64,000 bases of DNA from Fulvivirga maritima (GCF_021389955.1 NZ_CP089980.1:1363501-1427500); one strand, 5' to 3'. Positions 22,999-32,558 are shown, numbered from the stretch's first letter. Made by a program: numbers and translations. The notes: a model not told the origin generated them from the letters alone.

Positions 22999-25062
22999 AT
23001 GATCAGTAGTAAAGCTATTATAAGACTCACCAGTTTGGTGTCCATCATTGCATGGGCTACTATGGTGTTTACTGAGCTTTCTCTGGTATTCAGTAATAAA
23101 AACGGTTTAGACTCTGGCATAGGTAACGAAATACCTCAAGTCGCGCTCAGTGTTTTTATCTTATCACTCTTTGTGTTCTTTAAATACAGAATTGAAAAAG
23201 CAGAGAGTGTAAATTTTGTAGACCTCCTTTGGAAGGTTTTTGTCACTGGCCTGCTTACCACCATAGTTTCACTCATTTTCAGACTGTTTCTGACCTTATT
23301 AGGAAACACCAAGTTATCTGAAAATGTACTGTTTCTGGAGTTTATATACCTCATTAACCTCGGACTTATAGCCTCCTTCCTTATATCTACTTTTATAGTT
23401 TGGAAAAGGCTTATTCTTTATCAGAAATCAAAATTTTTGCTCACTGTATGGCAGATTTTTGAATATGCCTTACTCATCAGCTTGCTTTCTGCAGTGCTGC
23501 CTATTCCTGGTATAGTAGAAATGGAGCGGTACTATGCTGCTTTTCTTATTCTGTTAGGAGTATTTCTTTCTGCCAACATGAAATGGGTGGCTTACCTTAA
23601 TTTTAAGCAAAAGTGGAAAAGCATATTGCTAATACTCCTGGCCATGTTTTATTTGGGGTATTTTGCATTCACGGTTTTTAGCCTTTCAGAAGACCTTTCT
23701 AAAATATCACCTCAGTTTCTAAACTTTGGTGGCAACATATTTCTGGTCTCTTTGATGAGCTTTATTTTCATCTACTCTTTATTTTCATTATTAGTAATAC
23801 TCTTTAACCTACCCACTTCATCAGTATTTGAGCAAAAGCTGGAAGAGGTTGTTAATTTCCAACGCCTTAGTCAGTCTATACAGACCGAGCAAAGTGAAGA
23901 AAGGGTATATGAAATACTATTAGAAAGCGCTACCAGCACTGTATTTGCTGATGCCACCTGGATTGAGATATTTAACTCTAACGGCCCCAGCAAGTTCTAC
24001 ACTCATAAAATCTCAGAAAGTGAGATCCAAAATATTAAATCACACATTAATAGTCATAAAGTTTCTGGCATACTGGAGCCTAATAGTGACCGTAGCCGAA
24101 ATTTAAACAAATACCTTTCTACCCTTCGTTCATCACGATTCAGGTCAATTTTGGCTTTCCCTATTTATGTGAAAAATGAACAGGTAGGTACACTGGCCTT
24201 ATTAAAAGATGTGAGCGACGGCTTTAATAAGGAAATGTCTAAAATCATAGACACCTTCACCAACCAGGCGGGTATTTCCATAGAGAACTTCAGGCTACTA
24301 TCAGAAGCACTGGAAAACGAAAGATATAAGGAAGAGTTAAAAATTGCCAAGCGAGTGCAAAGCAGTCTTCTGCCTAAAGTACTGGATCACGGCATAGATT
24401 ACGACCTCATAGCCTTTTCTGAAGCTGCAGATGAAGTAGGGGGCGATTATTATGACACTTTCAGAATTAATAAGAATAAAATAGCCTTAATCATAAGCGA
24501 TGTATCAGGTAAGGGAACTTCAGCAGCCTTCCATATGTCTCAGATGAAAGGAATATTTCACAGCTTTGCTCAGCTAGACCTGCCTCCTAAAGAGTTTCTG
24601 GTAAGGGCTAACACTGCTTTGAGCCGCTGCCTGGATAAGGCCTCTTTTATAACTACCTCCTACTTTGTAATTAATAGTGAAAGCCAGCGCGTGGAGTTTA
24701 CCAGAGCAGGTCACTGCCCCACGCTCTACTATGATTCAGAGGCAAAAAAGGCTTCTTATTTCCAAAACAAAGGCTTAGGGTTAGGTATTATTAGAAATGA
24801 CGAGTTTGCTAATTACATCCAGACTAACTGCTTTGATTATAAAAAGAATGACATCATAGTATTATATACTGATGGTATTACAGAAGCCAAGAATGACAAA
24901 GGAGAAGAGTTTGGTTATGAGCGCTTAAAGGAATTTATAGAACAGGTAAGTGATATGGATATTTTAAGCATTCAGGAAGATCTGATATCTGCTCTCTATG
25001 AGTTTACAGGCTCCAGAGCTATTGATGATGATTACACCACATTGATAATAAAATTTACTTAA
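22999..25062 (+). CDS. SpoIIE/RsbU-type serine phosphatase with membrane and GAF domains
   Basis: The 687-residue protein has an N-terminal membrane region with about eight helices (residues 10-280), a GAF domain at about 300-435 (SATSTVFADATWIEIFNS, FTNQAGISIENFRLL), and a PP2C-like SpoIIE phosphatase domain at about 455-687. Metal-binding acidic residues are visible in EVGGDYYDTF, ISDVSGKGTSAAF, LYTDGITEAK and AIDDDYTTLI. RsbU/SpoIIE enzymes dephosphorylate STAS antagonists in partner-switching pathways. The next two genes encode exactly such an antagonist and a kinase, so this is the signal-input phosphatase of the module. The membrane region points to envelope sensing. Confidence 0.9.
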   Translation: MISSKAIIRLTSLVSIIAWATMVFTELSLVFSNKNGLDSGIGNEIPQVALSVFILSLFVFFKYRIEKAESVNFVDLLWKVFVTGLLTTIVSLIFRLFLTLLGNTKLSENVLFLEFIYLINLGLIASFLISTFIVWKRLILYQKSKFLLTVWQIFEYALLISLLSAVLPIPGIVEMERYYAAFLILLGVFLSANMKWVAYLNFKQKWKSILLILLAMFYLGYFAFTVFSLSEDLSKISPQFLNFGGNIFLVSLMSFIFIYSLFSLLVILFNLPTSSVFEQKLEEVVNFQRLSQSIQTEQSEERVYEILLESATSTVFADATWIEIFNSNGPSKFYTHKISESEIQNIKSHINSHKVSGILEPNSDRSRNLNKYLSTLRSSRFRSILAFPIYVKNEQVGTLALLKDVSDGFNKEMSKIIDTFTNQAGISIENFRLLSEALENERYKEELKIAKRVQSSLLPKVLDHGIDYDLIAFSEAADEVGGDYYDTFRINKNKIALIISDVSGKGTSAAFHMSQMKGIFHSFAQLDLPPKEFLVRANTALSRCLDKASFITTSYFVINSESQRVEFTRAGHCPTLYYDSEAKKASYFQNKGLGLGIIRNDEFANYIQTNCFDYKKNDIIVLYTDGITEAKNDKGEEFGYERLKEFIEQVSDMDILSIQEDLISALYEFTGSRAIDDDYTTLIIKFT

Positions 25063-25108
25063 AAATAGATATCCATAACATAAGTTAACATAATACGTAA
25101 AAATAAAT

Positions 25109-25447
25109 ATGGTTGACATAACAAGAACCCAGGAGGGGGAGTACGAGGTGATAAAAATTATAGGTGAGGTAGATGCCAGCTCTTCAATAGAGTTAGATAA
25201 CGCAATAAACGAAGCGGTATCTGGCGGAGGCAAGAAGTTTTTGGTAGACTGCACTTCATTAGATTATATCTCTTCTGCCGGCTTGGGTGTTTTTATGTCT
25301 TATATTGAAGAATTTAAAAAACAAAATATACATTTGATCCTCTTTGGTTTAAATAAAAAGGTGGCTAATGTTTTTGAAATTCTGGGGCTGGACCAGCTGC
25401 TTAACATAGAGGAAAACAAAGTAGAAGCGCAAGCTAAGTTGGGATGA
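25109..25447 (+). CDS. STAS-domain anti-sigma factor antagonist
   Basis: This 112-residue protein matches the SpoIIAA/RsbV fold: EVIKIIGEVDASSSIELDN at the start and the phospho-acceptor region DCTSLDYISSAGLGVFMSYI, in which Ser residues of YISSAGLG are the expected phosphorylation sites. When unphosphorylated it should bind and inhibit the kinase encoded next. The gene follows the phosphatase by 46 bases and overlaps the kinase gene by four bases. Confidence 0.9.
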   Translation: MVDITRTQEGEYEVIKIIGEVDASSSIELDNAINEAVSGGGKKFLVDCTSLDYISSAGLGVFMSYIEEFKKQNIHLILFGLNKKVANVFEILGLDQLLNIEENKVEAQAKLG

Positions 25448-25854
25448 AGTACTGTTATAAAGTTCCGTGTCAAAAAGAAATGCTGAGGGAGATCAGATCC
25501 TTCGTGAAAGACGTTTTAGATAAAAACGGCCTTTCAGAAGAGGATATTAGCACCCTGGTTTTAGCCATAGATGAAGTTTGTGCTAACCTCATCATCCATT
25601 CTCATAAATGTAACGCCAGCGACTCTATAGAGCTGGAAATCAAGTTCAAGAAAAACAAGGAAGTGATCTTCAGCATCATAGATAAGGCTGAAATGTTTAA
25701 CATTAATCAGTACGAAGAGCCTTCATTAGAAGAGATCATAAAAAGAAGAAGAAAAGGAGGAATTGGTCTTATCCTTGTTAAAAAAATTATGGATGATATT
25801 CAAATCACCTCTGACCAAAAAAAGCATATTTGTCGCCTCTCTAAGAAGATATAA
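25444..25854 (+). CDS. Anti-sigma regulatory factor, serine kinase (RsbW-like)
   Basis: The 136-residue protein is a GHKL ATPase of the HATPase_c_2 type: the N-box is IDEVCANLIIHS and the glycine-rich lid is RRKGGIGLILVKKIMDDI. It should phosphorylate the STAS protein of the previous gene and sequester a partner when the STAS protein is phosphorylated. The start overlaps that gene by four bases. No sigma factor gene lies beside it, so its target is encoded elsewhere or is not a sigma factor. Confidence 0.87.
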   Translation: MKYCYKVPCQKEMLREIRSFVKDVLDKNGLSEEDISTLVLAIDEVCANLIIHSHKCNASDSIELEIKFKKNKEVIFSIIDKAEMFNINQYEEPSLEEIIKRRRKGGIGLILVKKIMDDIQITSDQKKHICRLSKKI

Positions 25855-25958
25855 TCCTCAAAAAACTTACATATTTCTCTTTCCAGCCTCGTTTTCATAC
25901 AGAATTGCTTAAAATTGCAAGGTTTAATAAGATCTAACCAGATTTAAAAATTAACCTA

Positions 25959-27941
25959 ATGAAAAACCTACTTTATGTTCTTAGCCTTTTTGCTATTGTA
26001 GCCGCCTGCCAGGTAAGTAAGAACTCAACCCAAACCACCTTAAACCAACAAAACCCATTATTATTCACAGTAGCTAATGACTCTACTTTTACTGAAGAGT
26101 TTATCTATGTGTATAAAAAGAATAACATTAATAATGACAGCGCCTTTTCTCATGCTGACATTAGTGACTACCTGAATTTATACCAGAACTTCAAACTAAA
26201 AATAAAAGAGGCAAAAAGTCGTGGTATGGATACTACCGATGCGTTCCATAAAGAGTATGATACTTACAAGGAGCAGCTAAAAAAGCCATACCTCAGTGAA
26301 AACAAAGTGACTGATCAGCTCATACAAGAAGCGTATGACCGATATAAAGAAGACATCAACGCCTCACACATCCTTATTATGGTAGATGAGCATGCCTCTC
26401 CGGAAGATACTCTTAAGGCGTATAATAAGATACAAGAGATTCGTCAAAAAGCCCTTGATGGAGCTGATTTTGGCAAGTTGGCTAAAGAATATTCTGATGA
26501 TCCTTCAGCTAAAACCAATAACGGCAATTTAGGATACTTCACTTCCATGCAAATGGTTTATCCTTTTGAATCTGCCGCTTACAGCACGCCTGAAGGAGAA
26601 ATATCTAAGCCCGTAAGAACACGTTTTGGCTATCACATCATAAAAGTGCTTAACAGAAGACCAAGCCACGGAAGGGTAGAAGTTTCTCACATTATGATCA
26701 GGATTAGTCCTAACAAAACAGATTCACTGGAAGCTCGCAATAAAATCTTTGAAATATACGATCAGGCCACTGGTGGTGTGAACTGGGATGAACTGGCCCA
26801 GGAATTTTCTGAAGACATTAACACCAAAAATACTGGAGGAAAACTCCCCGTTTTTGGTCTTGGAAAATTCCCTCTCGCCTTTCAGGAAGCCGCTTTCGCC
26901 CTTGAGACTCCTGGCCAGATCTCTGATCCTGTAATGAGCCCTTACGGTTGGCACATTATAAAACTAGAAAAGAAGCATCCACTGGAAACCTTCGAAGAAA
27001 TGGAACCAACCATTAAAAACCGAATCAGCAGAGACTCCAGAGCACAGATAAGCAAGAAGCTTTTTATTTCTAAACTAAAAAAGGAAAACGAATTTAGTGA
27101 ATATCCATTTGCCGATAAGCTACCTACTTTTGCTGACAGCACCCTTATAAAAGGAAAATGGGCTGCTCCTAAAGATGTAGAGGTTTTAAATAACAGAATA
27201 TTTAGCATCAAAGAGGTGACCTATACTGCCAAAGACTTTTTTACTCATCTGGCTAAAAACCAAATGCCTAACTCTTATGCTCCTAAAGATTATATGGAGC
27301 AGATGTATAATAATTATGTAGACCAAAAGTTATTAGCATACGAGGAAGATCATCTGGAAGATAAATATGTAGATTACCGAATGCTGGTAAAGGAGTACAA
27401 AGAAGGGATACTATTATTTCAGCTTATGGAAGAAGAAGTATGGAATAAGGCGGTTAAGGATTCTATTGGCCTACAGAGCTTCTACCAAAGTCACCTGGAG
27501 CAGTACCAGGCAGGCGAAAGAGTTCAGGCTACTATTTATAACGCCAAGAGCCAGGAGATCATTAATGACATAAAAAATTTACTTAAAAACAATGCTACCC
27601 CTGATAAGGCTGAGCTTGAAAGGAAGTATAATCAAAAAGGAGCCTTATCTTTGCAGATTAAGCAAGGCGTATTTGAAAAAGAAGACGAAGAAATTATTGA
27701 TCAAATAGAGTGGAGCGAAGGCATATATGAAAAGGAATTAAATGGCCGATTTAACCTGGTAGTTATTAAACAAGTATTGGCTCCAGGCCCTAAAGCTTTA
27801 GATCAAATAAAAGGAATGGTGATTTCTGATTATCAAAATTACCTTGAAAAACAATGGGTTGATCAATTACGAGAAAAATACCCTGTAAAAGTAAACGAGA
27901 AAGGTCGTAAGTATATTTATGAGCAGTTGGAAAAAAAATAG
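25959..27941 (+). CDS. Lipoprotein peptidyl-prolyl isomerase with two parvulin domains
   Basis: A lipoprotein signal is visible (MKNLLYVLSLFAIVAAC). After a helical chaperone segment, two parvulin (PpiC) rotamase domains lie at about residues 130-235 and 240-345 (INASHILIMVDE, NGNLGYFTSMQM; VEVSHIMIRI, GGKLPVFGLG). A long helical C-terminal region of unknown role completes the 660 residues. The overall order resembles SurA/PrsA-type chaperones that assist outer-membrane and exported protein folding. It is first of three consecutive SurA-like genes and overlaps the next by 23 bases. Confidence 0.88.
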   Translation: MKNLLYVLSLFAIVAACQVSKNSTQTTLNQQNPLLFTVANDSTFTEEFIYVYKKNNINNDSAFSHADISDYLNLYQNFKLKIKEAKSRGMDTTDAFHKEYDTYKEQLKKPYLSENKVTDQLIQEAYDRYKEDINASHILIMVDEHASPEDTLKAYNKIQEIRQKALDGADFGKLAKEYSDDPSAKTNNGNLGYFTSMQMVYPFESAAYSTPEGEISKPVRTRFGYHIIKVLNRRPSHGRVEVSHIMIRISPNKTDSLEARNKIFEIYDQATGGVNWDELAQEFSEDINTKNTGGKLPVFGLGKFPLAFQEAAFALETPGQISDPVMSPYGWHIIKLEKKHPLETFEEMEPTIKNRISRDSRAQISKKLFISKLKKENEFSEYPFADKLPTFADSTLIKGKWAAPKDVEVLNNRIFSIKEVTYTAKDFFTHLAKNQMPNSYAPKDYMEQMYNNYVDQKLLAYEEDHLEDKYVDYRMLVKEYKEGILLFQLMEEEVWNKAVKDSIGLQSFYQSHLEQYQAGERVQATIYNAKSQEIINDIKNLLKNNATPDKAELERKYNQKGALSLQIKQGVFEKEDEEIIDQIEWSEGIYEKELNGRFNLVVIKQVLAPGPKALDQIKGMVISDYQNYLEKQWVDQLREKYPVKVNEKGRKYIYEQLEKK

Positions 27942-28803
27942 CATTATATTATTCTCACTCTGTTGTCTATGGAGCTGTGATTTCATTAAAATGAGAGACA
28001 GCGCTGGTGGAGATGAAGAACATACAGGCGAACCCATAGCCAGGGTTAAAGATCAATACTTGTATATTGATGATTTGGAAGGTATAGTACCCAGTAATAT
28101 GAGTAAAGAAGATAGCTCCGAACGTGTGGAGCGCTTTGTGCATAACTGGATACAAAAACAGCTCCTCATACAAGAGGCTTCCACCAAAATAGAATTTAAT
28201 GAGGCTGATATTGAAAGAAAAATGCTGGACTACAAGTACAGCTTAATGGGATATCAATATCAGTCTTATTATGTAAATAAACATTTGGATAAGGCTATTT
28301 CAGATGAAGAGGTAAAGGCCTATTATGATGAGCATATAGATAACTTTATACTGAAGCAAAACATCATAAGAGGTAAATATGTGAAACTGCCGCTTAATGC
28401 ACCAAAAATAAAAAAGGTAAAAGGCCTGATCACTTCTGAAAAAGAAAAGGATTTAGAAGAATTGAACTCTTACTGCCTTAGCTTTGCTACTAAGTATCAG
28501 TTAGATGATTCTGTATGGATGATTTTTGACGAGGTGATCCAAGATTCACCGCTGGCTGAGATACCTAACAAGGTGCAGTTTCTGCAAAATCAAAAATATA
28601 CTGAAACTTCAGATGATAAATTTAGATATTATCTTAAGATTCAGGAATTTAGAATATCAGACAATATTTCTCCTCTGGAGTTTGTAAAAGAAGACATAAG
28701 AAGTATTATTATCAATAAGCGAAAGGTAGAGTTAGCCCAACAACTCGAAGACGAAGTTTATGAACGAGCAACCCAAAACAATGAATTTGAAATATATAAT
28801 TAG
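27919..28803 (+). CDS. SurA-like lipoprotein without recognisable isomerase domain
   Basis: The protein has 294 residues and a lipoprotein signal (IILFSLCCLWSC). The body is helical with RVERFVHNWIQKQLLIQEAS and SDEEVKAYYDEHIDNFIL, matching the N-terminal chaperone helices of SurA/PpiC proteins. I see no parvulin catalytic core; the middle (LPLNAPKIKKVKGLITS) is divergent. It overlaps genes on both sides, so the three are expressed together. It is probably a chaperone-only paralogue (inference). Confidence 0.72.
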   Translation: MSSWKKNSIILFSLCCLWSCDFIKMRDSAGGDEEHTGEPIARVKDQYLYIDDLEGIVPSNMSKEDSSERVERFVHNWIQKQLLIQEASTKIEFNEADIERKMLDYKYSLMGYQYQSYYVNKHLDKAISDEEVKAYYDEHIDNFILKQNIIRGKYVKLPLNAPKIKKVKGLITSEKEKDLEELNSYCLSFATKYQLDDSVWMIFDEVIQDSPLAEIPNKVQFLQNQKYTETSDDKFRYYLKIQEFRISDNISPLEFVKEDIRSIIINKRKVELAQQLEDEVYERATQNNEFEIYN

Positions 28804-30199
28804 ATTTACCGCAGTAGCTATACTGTGTGCACTGCATTGGTCCATTGCTAACGCTCAGGATGAAGTAAACGATCAGAATGAAGTAGAAGAACAAGAAGCT
28901 AGCGCCACCAGCGACACAGAAGAAAAAAGCTTGGGTCTGGTAGCCGATAAAATCATAGCCAAAGTAGACAACTACATAGTTTTGAAATCTGAGCTAGAAA
29001 ATACTTACATGAACTACTTGGCGAATGGTAATCCTGCCACCTCTGACGCCCGTTGTAGAATACTAGCTCAGCTTATCAGCCAGAAGCTGATGGTAGCTAA
29101 GGCCGAGATAGACTCTGTAATAGTTACTGATGAAGAAGTAGATGGCAACCTGGATAGAAGGATGCAGATGATACTCTCTCAATATGGGGGCTCGCCCGAG
29201 CAACTGGAAACTTACTATGGTAAGACTGTAGAAGAAATACAAGCAGACCTTAGAGATCAGGTAAAAGAGCAATTGGTAGTGCAAAGAATGCAAGAGACCA
29301 TTACTGAAGGCATTAAGGTGACTCCTTCTGAGGTTAAAAAATTCTTCAGTAAAATGCCACAAGACAGCTTACCTTACTTCTCTACAGAAGTAGAAGTATC
29401 TCAGATTGTTAAAATTCCTGAAGTAGGAGAGGAACAGCTTAATGCAGCCAAGAAAAAACTTAATGATATAAGAGCCAAGGTCATAGGAGGAGAAGCCAGC
29501 TTCGAAGCTATGGCTAAAGAATACTCAAAAGACCCTGGTAGTGCTAAATATGGTGGTAATCTGGGCTTTGCTAAAAGAGGTGTAATGGCTCCAGAATTTG
29601 AAGCCGCTGCTCTTAAACTAAAGCCAGGCGAAATTTCAGCTCCTTTTACTACTCAGTTTGGAGTGCACATAGTACAACTTATAGAAAGAAGAGGTAACGA
29701 ATATAACAGCCGCCACATACTTATCTCTGCAGAGCCTTCAGAAAAGGATATGCAAAAAGGAATAGAATTCCTGGACAGCCTTAGAACAAGCATAAATCAA
29801 GATTCTATCACATTTGCGAAAGCGGCCAAAGAATATAGTGACGATATGTATACTGCTGGTAATGGTGGTTTCTTTACTGATAATAATGAAGGTACCAGAG
29901 TATCTAGTGAAGACCTGGACCCCGTTATTTTCTTCGCCTTAGACAGTATGGAGGTAGGAAGTATTAGTAAACCTATTCGTTTCAGAACAGATAATGGTAA
30001 ACAAGCGGTGAGAATCTTATATTACAAATCTAAAGTAAGGCCTCACCAGGCTAACCTTAAAGATGACTGGCAAAAGATACAGTCTGCCGCTCTAAGCGAA
30101 AAGAAGAACAGAATATTAAATAACTGGTTTAATGAGGCCAGAGGCGATGTATTCATAAGCATAGAAGATGAATATGACTATTGTGGCATTTTGAATTGA
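28781..30199 (+). CDS. surA: Periplasmic chaperone/peptidyl-prolyl isomerase SurA
   Basis: This is a secreted protein with signal MNLKYIIRFTAVAILCALHW ending in ANAQ. The ATG at 28781 is preferred over 28760 because it puts the signal at the very N-terminus. The SurA_N helices (DKIIAKVDNYIVLKSELE, LAQLISQKLMVAKAEID) are followed by two parvulin domains (STEVEVSQIVKIP, GGNLGFAKRGVM; YNSRHILISAEP, GNGGFFTDNN). This matches SurA, which escorts outer-membrane proteins to the Bam complex. It is third of the SurA-like cluster and is followed after 30 bases by a MoxR gene. Confidence 0.9.
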   Translation: MNLKYIIRFTAVAILCALHWSIANAQDEVNDQNEVEEQEASATSDTEEKSLGLVADKIIAKVDNYIVLKSELENTYMNYLANGNPATSDARCRILAQLISQKLMVAKAEIDSVIVTDEEVDGNLDRRMQMILSQYGGSPEQLETYYGKTVEEIQADLRDQVKEQLVVQRMQETITEGIKVTPSEVKKFFSKMPQDSLPYFSTEVEVSQIVKIPEVGEEQLNAAKKKLNDIRAKVIGGEASFEAMAKEYSKDPGSAKYGGNLGFAKRGVMAPEFEAAALKLKPGEISAPFTTQFGVHIVQLIERRGNEYNSRHILISAEPSEKDMQKGIEFLDSLRTSINQDSITFAKAAKEYSDDMYTAGNGGFFTDNNEGTRVSSEDLDPVIFFALDSMEVGSISKPIRFRTDNGKQAVRILYYKSKVRPHQANLKDDWQKIQSAALSEKKNRILNNWFNEARGDVFISIEDEYDYCGILN

Positions 30200-30229
30200 C
30201 GAACCTATTCTAAAACCTATTAAAAATAT

Positions 30230-31201
30230 ATGAAGTCTTACAACTCGGACGTAGAAGCTGCCAATGCCTTTCATGAGGCATATCAAAAGCTGTCAGCAGA
30301 AATTTCAAAAGTAATAATAGGCCAGGATGAAGTGGTAAAGCTTCTTCTGACCTCCATCTTCTGTCAAGGTCACTGCTTACTGATAGGAGTTCCAGGACTG
30401 GCAAAAACACTTTTGATTCAGACCATTTCATCCGTATTAGACTTAAAGTTTAACAGAATACAGTTTACGCCAGATTTAATGCCCTCAGACATCCTGGGTG
30501 CTGAAACACTGGATAAAGACAGAAATTTCAAATTCATACAAGGTCCTATATTCTCAAACATAGTCCTTGCCGATGAAATTAACCGTACTCCTCCTAAAAC
30601 TCAGGCTGCTTTGCTAGAGTCTATGCAGGAATATGCGGTGACCATTGCCGGGAAAAAATATGACTTAGATAGGCCATTTTTCGTTTTAGCTACTCAAAAC
30701 CCAATAGAGCAAGAAGGTACATATCCTCTACCTGAGGCACAGCTAGACCGATTTATGTTCAATGTATTACTAGACTACCCTGCTTACGAAAAAGAGGTGG
30801 ATATAGTAAAAAACACTACTTCAGAGATCAAAACTACTGTAAGCCATGTCTTGTCAGCTGAAGAAATCAACTTCTTTCAACAGCTGGTACGCAAAGTGCC
30901 GGTTACTGACAACGTGGTAGAATATGCAGTGGAATTAGTTCATAAAACAAGGCCTAACTCTGAAAAAGCCACTTCTATAACTAATGATTACCTGGAATGG
31001 GGTGCCGGACCAAGGGCATCTCAATACCTGGTTATAGGTGCCAAATGTAATGCCTTACTAAATGGAAAATACTCACCTGATATAGAGGACGTAATAGCTG
31101 TAGCCAAACCTACTCTTAGACACAGAATAGTTAGAAACTTTAAGGCAGAAGCTGACGGTGTATCCGTGGATAATATAATAGATCAGTTGATAGCTAAATA
31201 A
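30230..31201 (+). CDS. MoxR family AAA+ ATPase
   Basis: The 323-residue protein has the Walker A motif IGVPGLAKT, Walker B VLADEINRTPPKTQAALLES, the sensor region FFVLATQNPIEQEGTYPLPE and a C-terminal helical lid. MoxR ATPases act as chaperones with VWA or DUF58 partners, but no such partner follows; the gene ends at a terminator. It sits behind surA and may be cotranscribed. Confidence 0.93.
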   Translation: MKSYNSDVEAANAFHEAYQKLSAEISKVIIGQDEVVKLLLTSIFCQGHCLLIGVPGLAKTLLIQTISSVLDLKFNRIQFTPDLMPSDILGAETLDKDRNFKFIQGPIFSNIVLADEINRTPPKTQAALLESMQEYAVTIAGKKYDLDRPFFVLATQNPIEQEGTYPLPEAQLDRFMFNVLLDYPAYEKEVDIVKNTTSEIKTTVSHVLSAEEINFFQQLVRKVPVTDNVVEYAVELVHKTRPNSEKATSITNDYLEWGAGPRASQYLVIGAKCNALLNGKYSPDIEDVIAVAKPTLRHRIVRNFKAEADGVSVDNIIDQLIAK

Positions 31202-31226
31202 TAATAGCCAGATCTAACACAAAATG

Positions 31227-31262
31227 AAACCTCTTGATGACATGCTTATCAAGAGGTTTTTT
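31227..31262. terminator. Bidirectional intrinsic terminator
   Basis: The perfect 12-bp stem AAACCTCTTGAT/ATCAAGAGGTTT with a nine-base loop is followed by TTT. It lies between the MoxR gene and the converging lipoprotein gene. Confidence 0.85.
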
Positions 31263-31264
31263 AT

Positions 31265-31702
31265 TTATAAAATTTCGTCTGTAACGGTGAGCGAACGAAC
31301 GGTGAGGTAAGTAGCGTACTCTCTTAGCGGAAATTGAGATGGCCCACCAATGGGGTTGCCTGTATCAAAACTAAACTGAGACTGGCAACAAGGGCAAAAT
31401 ATATATAGGCCTGAGCTGTGCACACTCACTGTAGCACAAGCCTCATAAGGATGGTAAGGACAATTTTGCTCATAGGCATGATATTCTGTAGCACTAGACC
31501 TGTAGACAATAATACCTCGCACGCCTTCATCAAGAATATAATAACCTCCATCAAAAGATAGTGAATTAAACTGCGGCAGATCCAGGTTCATATACACATC
31601 AGGAAAACCACTATACGGCATTTCATCCTGATACCCCTCTTCTCCACAACCTGAGAACAAGCCAAAGGCAAACACCACAATAAGTAATAAGTATCTATTC
31701 AT
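31265..31702 (-). CDS. Rieske-like lipoprotein with altered ligand motif
   Basis: The ATG at 31702 (an in-frame upstream start at 31747 is less likely) gives a lipoprotein signal (LLLIVVFAFGLFSGC). The C-terminal half resembles a Rieske [2Fe-2S] fold, with NCPYHPYEACATV and IYIFCPCCQSQFSF in place, then GGPSQFPLREY. The canonical pattern is CxH...CxxH; here the first motif is CPYH and the second CPCC, so the cluster ligands are non-standard or the cluster is absent. The start overlaps the end of the dehydrogenase gene by eight bases, suggesting it is the last gene of that operon. Confidence 0.68.
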   Translation of the reverse strand: MNRYLLLIVVFAFGLFSGCGEEGYQDEMPYSGFPDVYMNLDLPQFNSLSFDGGYYILDEGVRGIIVYRSSATEYHAYEQNCPYHPYEACATVSVHSSGLYIFCPCCQSQFSFDTGNPIGGPSQFPLREYATYLTVRSLTVTDEIL

Positions 31703-32558
31703 AATTATAAAAACCTTTGCCTGATTTACGGCCGTTATGTCCTGCATTTACCTTTTGCTCCTGTATCCTATTCGGCCTGAATTTAGCATTATAGTAAAAT
31801 GCTTCATACATAGATTGAGTAACAGAAAAGTTAGTATCAACACCAATTAAATCCATCAACCTGAAAGGCCCCATACGAAAGCCTGAAGCCTCCATAAGCC
31901 TGTCAACACCTTCTACATCAGACACCCCTTCTTCGATGATTTTAAGGCTCTCTACGTAAAAATGTCGAGCCACCCTATTCACTATAAACCCAGGAGAATC
32001 TTTAGCTAATACAGGCGTCTTATCTAGTCTCTCAACGAATGCCTTAGTAACGTCTAGCACATGAGGCTCAGTACTGCTACCCGCTATTACTTCTACCAAC
32101 TTCATAATATGGGCCGGGTTGAAGAAATGAACTCCCACTACCCGCTCTGGATGAGCCAGAGTTGAAGCAATTTTAGTAATAGGAATAGAAGATGTATTAG
32201 TGGCTAGAATAGTGTTGGTACTATTGATATCTTCAAGCTGCTGAAAAAGCTTTTGTTTCACCTCCAACTTCTCCAAAACCGCCTCAATAATAAGATCTGC
32301 CCTCAGATCATTTATTTCTGTAATAAAAGAAAGGTTACTTAAAGCCTCTTCCTTTTGACTTTCAGTAACCTTTCCTTTTTCTATTCCTTTATTGAAGTTG
32401 CTTATGATACTTTTTTCAGCATCTTTAAGCGCCTCCTCATTAATATCAAACAAAGCAGTTTTGAAGCCGGCTGCAGCACAAACTTGCGCAATGCCTAACC
32501 CCATAGTTCCTGCCCCTACTATGCCTACGGTTTTTATATCATCAACCGCATGCAGCAT
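31695..32558 (-). CDS. 3-hydroxyacyl-CoA (3-hydroxybutyryl-CoA) dehydrogenase
   Basis: The 287-residue protein has the NAD-binding Rossmann motif VGIVGAGTMGLGIAQVCAAA and the catalytic His region VGVHFFNPAHIMKLVEV. The 3HCDH C-terminal domain contains FIVNRVARHFYVESL and GPFRLMDLIGVD. Length is typical of stand-alone 3-hydroxybutyryl-CoA dehydrogenases. It begins immediately after the pheS stop, so it is in the same operon. Likely reaction: NAD-dependent oxidation or reduction between 3-hydroxyacyl-CoA and 3-oxoacyl-CoA in fatty acid breakdown or butanoate metabolism. Confidence 0.92.
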   Translation of the reverse strand: MLHAVDDIKTVGIVGAGTMGLGIAQVCAAAGFKTALFDINEEALKDAEKSIISNFNKGIEKGKVTESQKEEALSNLSFITEINDLRADLIIEAVLEKLEVKQKLFQQLEDINSTNTILATNTSSIPITKIASTLAHPERVVGVHFFNPAHIMKLVEVIAGSSTEPHVLDVTKAFVERLDKTPVLAKDSPGFIVNRVARHFYVESLKIIEEGVSDVEGVDRLMEASGFRMGPFRLMDLIGVDTNFSVTQSMYEAFYYNAKFRPNRIQEQKVNAGHNGRKSGKGFYNYE

